This document shows positions 1-5,899 of a stretch of 8,934 bases of DNA, in pieces. Location of the stretch: assembly GCA_030446955.1 (NCBI GenBank), contig JAUJMG010000066.1:6208-15141 (forward strand). The letters run 5' to 3'. The translations under genes and the position numbers were made by a program. Under the pieces are notes generated by a model. That model worked only from the letters and a program-made list of their open reading frames with translations, made no database searches and was not told where the DNA came from. The stretch is from Thermomicrobiales bacterium. GTDB taxonomy: Bacteria; Chloroflexota; Chloroflexia; Thermomicrobiales; UBA6265. How positions within the stretch are numbered: position 1 is the stretch's first letter; the number at the start of each line of letters is the position of its first letter.

Positions 1-425
1 GCGTCGCTGTCGCGGCGTTCCTCGGTGTCGCCAACCTCATCCCGGTTCGCGTTGTTTCCGTGACCGGGCAGGGGGTGGAGGTTGCGACGGACCGTGACGC
101 ACCCCGCATCACCGTCCACACAGCGAGCGGACCTGGCTTCCGCGTCGGGCAGCGGGTCACGTTCGCCCTGCACGCCCGCCACGTCACGCTCCAGCCGCCC
201 AGCGCAGCCGGGCCGCCGGGCTGGAACGCGCTGAACGGTCTAGTCGCGGACGCATCCCTGACACCGGCCGGTCAGGAGGTGACCGTCCTCTGCGGCCCCG
301 ACATGCGCCTGATCGCCGCCGCGCCCATCCTTCCAGACCGCTCCCCCTGGTCCCCGGGTCAGCCCGTTACCGTCGGCATTGATCCCGCCGCCGCACACCT
401 GATCGCCGACCCGGTTCAGCCCTGA
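1..425 (+). CDS. ABC transporter ATP-binding protein, C-terminal TOBE region (5' truncated)
   Basis: This is the last ~140 residues of an ABC importer ATPase; the first complete codon is at position 3 and the nucleotide-binding domain lies outside the window. The reading frame is open from the left edge, so a GTG at 60 is not the true start. The opening residues VAAFLGVANLIP match the segment that joins the ATPase core to the TOBE domain in the MalK/PotA/CysA/ModC superfamily (FLGxxNxIP). What follows is a beta-rich TOBE pattern: GQRVTFALHARHVTL, then N-L-G-V, then W-x-PGQPVTVGIDPAAAHLI at the end. TOBE domains regulate the ATPase and may bind substrate or a regulator. The ending with HLI resembles tungstate/molybdate-type ATPases, but substrate cannot be decided from this part; iron, sulfate or polyamine remain possible. 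The family call is firm, the substrate is not. Confidence 0.85.
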   Translation, partial: VAVAAFLGVANLIPVRVVSVTGQGVEVATDRDAPRITVHTASGPGFRVGQRVTFALHARHVTLQPPSAAGPPGWNALNGLVADASLTPAGQEVTVLCGPDMRLIAAAPILPDRSPWSPGQPVTVGIDPAAAHLIADPVQP

Positions 426-553
426 TCGACGTTTTCCGCCGTCGCCCCGCGCTCACACAGGGCTGGCTTCTCTGCGCCCGGTCCAGCGGCAACGAGTGCC
501 AATCCATGCAGGCGTGGCCGGGCCCAGAGCGACAGGCGCTGCGACCCTCCTGA

Positions 554-588
554 CAACGTCACGGGGTCGGTAGATCGGGAAGACGTTG
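554..588. repeat. Inverted repeat, 7-bp arms
   Basis: CAACGTC at 554-560 is the exact reverse complement of GACGTTG at 582-588, with 21 bases between. It could be an operator or a weak hairpin downstream of the ABC ATPase gene. There is no T-tract after it, so an intrinsic terminator is not well supported. A 7-bp repeat with this spacing can also occur by chance. Confidence 0.3.
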
Positions 589-694
589 CATCGGGCGCCA
601 CCGGACCTTCGACGACGATCCCCCCACTTCCCCATCGATCAGGAAATGACTCCGGTGATGCTGTTTGGGTGTATTCCGCGGTCCGGGTAGCCCG

Positions 695-703
695 TGCTAT
701 AAG
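695..703 (+). promoter_or_regulatory. Candidate extended -10 promoter for the secreted cupin protein
   Basis: TG-C-TATAAG (TG at 695-696, hexamer 698-703) fits an extended -10 element with five of six bases matching TATAAT. No good -35 hexamer lies 16-18 bases upstream (the region reads TTCCGC), which is usual where the TG extension compensates. Transcription would begin near 709-711 and leave a leader of about 30 bases before the start codon at 744. A TATA-like hexamer stands out in this GC-rich background. Confidence 0.5.
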
Positions 704-743
704 AACCCGGCCTTGGCTATGACGGCGTGGAAGGGAGACAATG

Positions 744-3257
744 ATGTCCTCTCGCGTGCTTCGCCTTGCGTCGGTCCTGCTGATCGCCGGACTCGTCCTC
801 GTCGCGGGCACCGACCGAGGACCAGCACGATCATTCGCGGCTCGGACGAACCAAACCGCTCCAACGTCGGCGGTGCTCCCTTCTCCTCCAGGAGGCACCC
901 CACCTGCAGCCCCAGATCCCTCAGTCTTGGGCTTTGAGGCTCCCGCTGGCGTCACACTCTCGCTGCTGGGCAGCGGTGTCTTCGGTCGTCTCCCGGTAGG
1001 ACCGGCCATCCTGCGCCTCGATCGTCTCCCGCTTGCCCCCGGCGCGTCCACTGACGAGCTACGAGCCGGCGGGCCGCACCTCCTCTACGTCGAAAGCGGC
1101 AGCGTGATGCTGACTGGTCTCCCAGGGATCGCGGGGACCTATGGTCCGGGGGCGGATGTGTCGTTGCCAGCAGGAGCGACCTATACCCTCCGCAACCCTG
1201 GGACGGAGCCAGCCTCGCTGCTGCGGTTCGGGCTGACGGCCGAAGCGGAAACCATCCCCGTGGCGGCCGGCACGCCGGTCGATCCATCCGCTCGGGTCCT
1301 CCTCACGACGATGGTTCCCCGGCTGCAACAGCAGCCCACGTCCTACCTGTTTCTCGCCCGCACCACCTGGGAGCCCGGTGCCGACACGAGCTGGCGGGCC
1401 TATCAGGGACCGCTCGGGCTGGTCGTCGAGTCCGGCACACTCCTGGTCAGTGGACCGAATCGCGCCACGTTCCAACTCGGAACGGACGAAGGCATTCTGG
1501 CCCCGGCGTTCGTCGCGCATCGGGTCCGGAACGCGGGGGAGGAACCGGCGACCGCCCTGGTGGCCGCGGTTGTCTCGGCGGCTGACCGTGGACGCGCGCG
1601 CGGTCCCGTTCCGACCCCGACAGCGCCCACCAACCTGACCGCCACCGCTGCCGCCGCGACGATCGAGGCATTGAGCGCGGATCAGGCCACTGCAGAAGCG
1701 CAACTGACCAGCGCCGGCGCCGAGGCTGGCACGGCGGCGGCACTCGCCGCCACCCAAGCCGACACCGCGGCGGCACTCGCCGCTACGACCACCGCCCAGG
1801 CCGCCTCGCTCGCTACGGTCGCGGGTGAGGCGACCGCGGCGGGCCTCGCCGCTCTGGCGACGACCCAGGTGCAGAGCACGCGCGAGGCCGCCCTCGAAGC
1901 ATCGGTCGAGATCCGCGCCACCGATGCCGCCGCGGCGGTCGCCACTGTCGAGGCGCAGGCAACGAGCGGTCTGGCAACCGTGGCGGCGCTTCGCGCGGGG
2001 CAGGCGACGACCGAGGCGGAGGCAGCCACGCCACGAGCTGCCGCCACGGCCGCGAGTGCGACAGTCGCCACGCTATCGACGGCGGCGGCCGAGGTCGCTG
2101 CAGCCAGTACCGCTGCGGTGGCCGACATGAACGCGACGGCGACGGCCGCGGCGGCGCAGACGGATCGAATGGCCTTGGAGTCAGCCGCTACGGCGACCGC
2201 GGCGCAGTCGACAAGCGTGGCCCTCGCCGGGACGATTGAGACGCTGGCGACTGGCGCGGCCGAGACCGGCGTCGCGCAAGCGACGGCAGAGACCGCGGCC
2301 ATGGCTGCGGCCAGCGCCGCCGCGGCGACGATTGAGGCGCAGCGAGCGCGGGAAATGACCCTTGCCGCGACGGCAACGGCCGATGCCCAAGTTGCCGCGG
2401 CGACGGCCGGCTCGCTTGGCTCAGCCGTCGCCAGCGCTCAGGCGGAGGTGGCGGCCTTGGAAGTGGCAGCCGCAGCGGATGCGACGAGCGCGGCTGGGGT
2501 CCAGGCCACAGGCGAGGCGCAAGCGACCGCGGCGGTCGCGACGAGTGAAGCGGAGGCGGCAAGCGCCAGCGCCACCATCGCCGCGATGACCACTGAGGGG
2601 AGCATGGCTGGGACGGAGGCCGCAGCGACAATCACGGCTCAGGACGCCACGGTGCGGGCCATCGGCGAGGAGGTGGCCGGAGCCCAGGCGACGAACACGG
2701 CTCTCGCCTCCACGGCAGCGGCGGACGCTAGCGTTGCCCGGGCGACGGTCACGGCACAGGCCGCCGCCCAGGCGACGGATCAGGCGGAGCTAGCGACCGT
2801 CGAGGCGCGGGCAACTGCCGCTCAAGCAACTGCCATTGCCCTTGCCACACGCCAGGCCGAGACGGCGAGCCTCGCCAGCAGCGCCATCGATCCCGCGTTC
2901 GTTGAGCAGCAGATCCAGGTCGATCCCGCCGGCCTGCTCGCTGGCGATCCCGCTGCACAGGAGGCGGCACGCGTCGAGTTGCGACGCATCCTCGGCCCGT
3001 ACGAGGACGACTGCCGGGCTGGCGTGGTCCTGACCTTCGGTCACTCCCCGGCTGTCGAGGTCGGCACGGCGATAGCGGCCGAGGTCAACGAACTGCTGGC
3101 AGACGAGTTCCCTGACCTCGTTGCAGGAGCAGCCTTCGAGAACTTCGTCAACGTCGATCCGCCCGTCGGGCAGGTCGATGTCCGCCTCTACTTGTTCACC
3201 GGCTGCGAGCCCACCCAGAACGAGGAGACCCCCACTGCAGAGCCAACGGCGGCATAG
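744..3257 (+). CDS. Secreted double-cupin protein with long Ala/Thr-rich rod
   Basis: Two ATGs lie in tandem (741, 744). The Shine-Dalgarno AAGGGAG (731-737) is 6 bases from the second and 3 from the first, so 744 is preferred (837 residues). Residues 1-22 form a signal peptide (arginines, then a Leu/Val/Ile/Ala core); no lipobox is seen. Residues ~84-165 and ~203-280 resemble cupin barrels, but metal ligands are mostly lost: the first has Tyr147 where His is usual, and only His259 with Asn263 is kept in the second. Residues 295-712 are almost pure Ala/Thr/Glu/Gln/Val, with one Pro and no aromatic residues, likely one long helix or coiled coil. Residues 713-837 form a small domain with the only two cysteines (757, 821), possibly a disulfide, and an acidic Thr/Pro-rich end. 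The protein contains no lysine. It is probably exported and forms a cell-surface stalk. Function is unknown; automatic annotation would call it a cupin domain protein. Confidence 0.85.
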   Translation: MSSRVLRLASVLLIAGLVLVAGTDRGPARSFAARTNQTAPTSAVLPSPPGGTPPAAPDPSVLGFEAPAGVTLSLLGSGVFGRLPVGPAILRLDRLPLAPGASTDELRAGGPHLLYVESGSVMLTGLPGIAGTYGPGADVSLPAGATYTLRNPGTEPASLLRFGLTAEAETIPVAAGTPVDPSARVLLTTMVPRLQQQPTSYLFLARTTWEPGADTSWRAYQGPLGLVVESGTLLVSGPNRATFQLGTDEGILAPAFVAHRVRNAGEEPATALVAAVVSAADRGRARGPVPTPTAPTNLTATAAAATIEALSADQATAEAQLTSAGAEAGTAAALAATQADTAAALAATTTAQAASLATVAGEATAAGLAALATTQVQSTREAALEASVEIRATDAAAAVATVEAQATSGLATVAALRAGQATTEAEAATPRAAATAASATVATLSTAAAEVAAASTAAVADMNATATAAAAQTDRMALESAATATAAQSTSVALAGTIETLATGAAETGVAQATAETAAMAAASAAAATIEAQRAREMTLAATATADAQVAAATAGSLGSAVASAQAEVAALEVAAAADATSAAGVQATGEAQATAAVATSEAEAASASATIAAMTTEGSMAGTEAAATITAQDATVRAIGEEVAGAQATNTALASTAAADASVARATVTAQAAAQATDQAELATVEARATAAQATAIALATRQAETASLASSAIDPAFVEQQIQVDPAGLLAGDPAAQEAARVELRRILGPYEDDCRAGVVLTFGHSPAVEVGTAIAAEVNELLADEFPDLVAGAAFENFVNVDPPVGQVDVRLYLFTGCEPTQNEETPTAEPTAA
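1626..2879 (+). repeat. Ala/Thr-rich low-complexity coding region (rod)
   Basis: This part of the gene encodes ~418 residues of degenerate repeats around TAEAQAT, ATVEAQAT and TAAALAAT. At one place an 11-residue phase is visible: T-AAALAA occurs twice, 11 residues apart, and the leucines at 334, 345 and 356 keep this phase. In DNA, the 17-base word GCGGCGGCACTCGCCGC is repeated exactly at 1734-1750 and 1767-1783, 33 bases apart. An 11-residue period is that of hendecad coiled coils, so growth by tandem duplication of 33-base units is plausible. Elsewhere the repeats have drifted and phase slips. Long open frames on the other strand here result from this composition. Confidence 0.75.
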
Positions 3258-3284
3258 GAGCGCAGTTGCCGTCCAGGTTGCCGA

Positions 3285-3324
3285 TCGCTGCGCTGGCGCT
3301 CCCCTAGGGATGTCGGCGCAGCGA
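3285..3324. terminator. Hairpin between convergent genes
   Basis: TCGCTGCGC at 3285-3293 pairs perfectly with GCGCAGCGA at 3316-3324 around a 22-base loop that itself contains the palindrome CCCTAGGG (3302-3309). It starts 28 bases after the stop of the secreted cupin gene and lies between two genes that point at each other, the expected place for a bidirectional terminator. No T-run follows on either strand, so it could only work by structure or together with Rho. A second, weaker stem (GGGCC/GGCCC, 3342-3359) is just beside it. Confidence 0.4.
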
Positions 3325-3460
3325 CCACCCCGAAGGCGCCGGGGCCGTCTCCATGGCCCGAGCTAGAAACACAGACAGGCATCCGGCACCGACCGTCCTT
3401 CGGGCCCTGGTTGGACGTCCCTCCCTGACGCCTCGGGATCGTCCTCAAGATGGTGTCCCG

Positions 3461-4675
3461 CTACCCCAGGTGAAGCAACAGGCGGGCCCCAAGGACGCCG
3501 GTCGGGGGGAGTGGGCGAATGGTGCTGACCAAGGCGCCTAGGTGGGACGGGTCGGAGAGCCAGCGCTGAGCGAGATGCTCCGCACGTAACCACGGCAGAG
3601 CGCGCCGGCGCGTGGTGCGGGCGTAGGACGCGAGGGCGCCGGCGCGGGGATCTCCAGCGGCCAGCGCCGCGGCCAGTGTTGTCCCGGCTGCGGCGCCGGT
3701 CTCGAGCGCGAAGGCAATGCCCGCCCCGGTGAGCGGCCCTACCAAGGCGGCCGCCTCGCCCGCCACCAACAGCCCGTCCGCGGTTAGGCGCCGTCGGCGC
3801 GGGCCAAGGTCAAGCGGCCAGGAGCGGGCGGGTCCCTCCGCCTGCGCCTCACTAAGCCACGGTGCCGCGGGTGAGGCCGAATTCTCAGTAAACCGGGAGT
3901 AGAGTGAACGGAGGTGCTCGCCCTCCGACGCGCCGCCCCGCGTCAAGGTCCCGACGCCGACGTTAGCCCCGCCGCCGGGGAGTGGGAAGACCCAGCCGTA
4001 GCCGGGCAGCACCCAGTCATCCAGGCAGAAACTGATTCGCCCGTTCGGTGCTGCCACGTTCCGGAAGTAACCGCGCATGGCGATCCCACGGGAAGGCTCC
4101 GGCACCCGCGTTGGCATGGCGATCTGGTCTCGGTTATGCCGCTCGAGTGGAGCCACGTCCGCGGCGACGCGGCAGCCGTACCCCCCGGCCAGGACGACAC
4201 CCTGTGCCCGGAGGCGGATATCGCCATCGGATCTTGTCCCCGACACCATGCGGCCCATGCCGTCCCAGGTCCCAACCTCGCGCACCGTGAGGCGGCGCAG
4301 CTTGGCGCCGGCGCGCTGGGCGGCGCGAACCATCGCAGCGTCAAACATCACGCGGGGGATGACCCGAGCGTCTGACCTGGCGAGCAGGGCTCGGCCGGCG
4401 CGGGTGGATGGGGTGAGGTCGAGAGCGCCGGCCGTGGCGGTGAGGTAGGCGCCGGCCAGTCGCGGGTAGCCTGCGAGGATTTCTTCATCCACGCCCAGCC
4501 GCCGTGCCGCGATGAGCGCGCGGACCCCGATCAGGTCGCCACAGGGTTTGTCGCGGGGAAACGAGTGCCGGTCCAGCAGCAGGACCCGTTGCCCGGCCCG
4601 CGCCAGCATAATCGCCGCTGCGCTGCCTGCCGGACCCGCCCCGACGACAACGGCGTCCCACTCTTCCTCGGTCAT
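3461..4675 (-). CDS. Geranylgeranyl reductase family FAD-dependent oxidoreductase
   Basis: A 404-residue flavoprotein of the ChlP/BchP-like geranylgeranyl reductase family, which saturates isoprenoid chains in chlorophyll, archaeal lipids, menaquinone or carotenoid-like compounds; related members have unknown substrates. Visible motifs: the dinucleotide-binding VGAGPAGS (11-18), ending in Asp35; the family KPCGD (43-47) with Cys45; GYGWVFPLPGGGANVGVG (225-242), the family's substrate-side motif; and LLVAGEAAALVGPLTGAGI (302-320), the second FAD contact. The usual GDAAG is here GEAAA, so the FAD-contacting Asp is Glu307. The GADG-like motif near 163-167 is also degenerate (AGGYG). The length is normal for the family and no membrane segment is evident. 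The ATG has GGGAG five bases upstream. It is convergent with the cupin gene and divergent from the stress-protein gene, so probably monocistronic. With no pigment genes nearby, quinone or lipid modification is more likely than chlorophyll, but this is a guess. Confidence 0.82.
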   Translation of the reverse strand: MTEEEWDAVVVGAGPAGSAAAIMLARAGQRVLLLDRHSFPRDKPCGDLIGVRALIAARRLGVDEEILAGYPRLAGAYLTATAGALDLTPSTRAGRALLARSDARVIPRVMFDAAMVRAAQRAGAKLRRLTVREVGTWDGMGRMVSGTRSDGDIRLRAQGVVLAGGYGCRVAADVAPLERHNRDQIAMPTRVPEPSRGIAMRGYFRNVAAPNGRISFCLDDWVLPGYGWVFPLPGGGANVGVGTLTRGGASEGEHLRSLYSRFTENSASPAAPWLSEAQAEGPARSWPLDLGPRRRRLTADGLLVAGEAAALVGPLTGAGIAFALETGAAAGTTLAAALAAGDPRAGALASYARTTRRRALPWLRAEHLAQRWLSDPSHLGALVSTIRPLPPTGVLGARLLLHLG

Positions 4676-4942
4676 CTCCGCTCCCGGGGCTCGGCGCCCA
4701 TCAGATTGCCCGCCTGCTGGGCACCCACACCGTCAACCGTACGTGAGCCCCGGCCGCCCGGCAAACGGATCGGTGGCGCGGGCTGCACGGCCGCCCGTCC
4801 CTGCCAAGCCCGCATCCACTGGCCGCCCGGCGGGCGCGGTCGTGGTCGAGGTTGAATGACCCCAACGGAGGCGTCGTCGCTGCCCCGTCGGACCTTCCCC
4901 GGACCACCCCGGACGAAGGACGGGTGGCAGGGAGGTCGTGTC
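4676..4942. other. Divergent intergenic region
   Basis: These 267 bases separate the start sites of the reductase (minus) and the stress protein (plus) and should hold both promoters. On the minus strand a TTGACG lies at 4731-4736, a fair -35 match, but no good -10 is found at normal spacing. A short perfect hairpin CGCCC-GGC-GGGCG is at 4824-4836. The plus frame is open upstream to an ATG at 4856 with GAGG before it, so a longer N-terminus for the stress protein is possible but unlikely. Confidence 0.4.
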
Positions 4943-5401
4943 GTGTTCGATCGGATCGTGGTCGCGCTGGACGGGTCGACGGTGGCGGAGCAGGCGCTGG
5001 CACCGGCGATCGAGCTGGGCCGCCGGATCGGCGCGCCGCTGCATCTGGTTCGCGTCGCTGACCCGACGCGGTTCCGGTTCGGCGCCAACGAGACGGCGCT
5101 GGAGTACGCCGCCCTCGGCCGGGAGCTGGAGAAGGAAGAAGCGGAAGCGCGGGAGTACCTGGCCGGAATCGAGGCCCGTCTTAGCGCGGACGGAACCCCG
5201 GCTACAACCGAAGTCCGCCGCGGCTTGGCGCCGCAGGCGGTGGTGGAGGCAGCACTCCCCGCCGATCTGCTGGTGCTAGCGTCGCACGGGCGAACAGGCC
5301 CGGCCCGGTGGCTGCTCGGCAGCGTGGCCGAGGAGGTGATTCGCCACGCAACGGTGCCCGTCTTGCTGATCCGGGCTTCGCCCTCCTCCTCGCACGGCTA
5401 G
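4943..5401 (+). CDS. Universal stress protein (UspA family), ATP-binding type
   Basis: A 152-residue single-domain universal stress protein, a cytosolic nucleotide-binding fold used in responses to starvation, oxygen limitation or other stress. It opens with FDRIVVALDGS (2-12), containing the family Asp10, and ends with the ATP loop: ASHG (113-116), nine residues, then GS (126-127), followed by VAEEVIRHATVPVLLIR. The first Gly of the G-x2-G-x9-G-S motif is Ala113, a common change. The GTG at 4943 is chosen because AGGGAGG (4929-4935) is 7 bases upstream and it gives the normal family length starting directly with the first beta strand. An ATG at 4856 in the same frame would add 29 residues that do not look like Usp. 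The gene stands alone: 267 bases from the divergent gene and 498 from the next gene. Confidence 0.9.
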   Translation: MFDRIVVALDGSTVAEQALAPAIELGRRIGAPLHLVRVADPTRFRFGANETALEYAALGRELEKEEAEAREYLAGIEARLSADGTPATTEVRRGLAPQAVVEAALPADLLVLASHGRTGPARWLLGSVAEEVIRHATVPVLLIRASPSSSHG

Positions 5402-5431
5402 GGCGGCTCCTGCCCGAGCGGCGGATAGCCG
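5395..5431 (+). terminator. Weak hairpin overlapping the stress-protein stop codon
   Basis: CGGCTA (5395-5400) and TAGCCG (5426-5431) are inverted copies, and inside them GGGC (5401-5404) can pair with GCCC (5412-5415). The outer arm includes part of the stop codon. There is no T-run, so this is only a candidate end-of-transcript structure. Confidence 0.25.
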
Positions 5432-5510
5432 AACGCCCCGTGCCAGTCCAGAATGGATAGGCGGGCTTCGCGTTTCTGTGGTCCTGGCCACTTCGTTAAA
5501 CATCGCCCGG

Positions 5511-5538
5511 TTGCGCTTCACTGGGGGAGCGCGATACT
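5511..5538 (+). promoter_or_regulatory. Weak promoter candidate upstream of the fusion flavoprotein
   Basis: TTGCGC (5511-5516) and GATACT (5533-5538) are 16 bases apart and resemble -35 and -10 elements (three and four matches of six). A start near 5545 would give a leader of ~355 bases. The match is modest and the true promoter may be closer to the gene. Confidence 0.25.
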
Positions 5539-5744
5539 GGAAACGTGGAACGGCGGCTTAGCTGTCCTGAAGGCATCCCCACCAGAACGCCCTCCTTACG
5601 GGCGCTGCAGCCGCTTGCCGGGTAGGCGCACTCAACATCAATCGGGTGGGTAGGACTGGTCAGATCCTCTTTTCGACGGCACCGAGCGGCGACGAACCGG
5701 CTGCCCTTCGCCACTGAAAGAGGAGCGTCCCACGCCTCCGTTCG

Positions 5745-5779
5745 TGGACGGTTTGGCCGGCCATGGACTCGCCGTCCAT
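5745..5779 (+). repeat. Nested, mutually exclusive inverted repeats
   Basis: TGGACGG (5745-5751) pairs with CCGTCCA (5772-5778), and ATGGAC (5763-5768) pairs with GTCCAT (5774-5779) around a 5-base loop. Both stems use the same right arm, so only one can form at a time. Between them sits the 8-base palindrome GGCCGGCC (5755-5762). This could be a protein-binding site or a small RNA switch about 120 bases before the start codon. Confidence 0.35.
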
Positions 5780-5899
5780 CTCTCGTTCGGGCCGGTGGTG
5801 ATTCCGCGTCGAGTGAGTCCGTCCAGGCGGCTACTCGTCCCGTTGCCGGTGTTTGAATCGCCTGGGGCCTGGCAACCCCTCATCACGGAGACGAGACCC

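Larger units (their letters stand above)
426..743. other. Intergenic region between ABC ATPase and secreted cupin protein
   Basis: These 318 bases carry no reading frame with a recognisable product; open frames on both strands overlap neighbours and have no convincing ribosome binding site. The stretch holds one imperfectly placed inverted repeat (554-588), and near its right end an extended -10 promoter and a Shine-Dalgarno site for the next gene. It probably separates two transcription units. Confidence 0.6.
5402..5899. other. Long non-coding leader upstream of the fusion flavoprotein
   Basis: This 498-base stretch has no gene I can support. The plus frame from GTG 5744 runs into the flavoprotein, but its 52 extra residues are Pro/Arg-rich, precede the first beta strand of the receiver domain and have no good ribosome binding site. 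The minus frame at 5496-5714 has no recognisable product. The stretch contains a weak promoter candidate at 5511-5538 and a nested inverted repeat at 5745-5779, so a long regulated 5' leader is possible. Confidence 0.5.

Noticed and set aside
416..1051. 211-residue minus-strand frame across the gap and the start of the cupin gene
   Set aside because: Arg/Pro/Gly-rich composition, no domain, and it runs through the signal peptide coding region of a better supported gene.
1682..2302. Long minus-strand frame of ~206 residues opposite the Ala/Thr rod
   Set aside because: Its Ala/Val/Ser-rich product mirrors the composition of the plus-strand rod; no ribosome binding site or domain, and it overlaps a gene with signal peptide, promoter and Shine-Dalgarno site.
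4856..4942. Longer N-terminus for the universal stress protein from ATG 4856
   Set aside because: Would add 29 non-family residues; the GTG at 4943 has a much better Shine-Dalgarno site and gives the usual family start.
5744..5899. N-terminal extension of the fusion flavoprotein from GTG 5744
   Set aside because: The 52 residues are not part of the receiver fold and the GTG has no good ribosome binding site; TTG 5900 directly precedes the conserved start.
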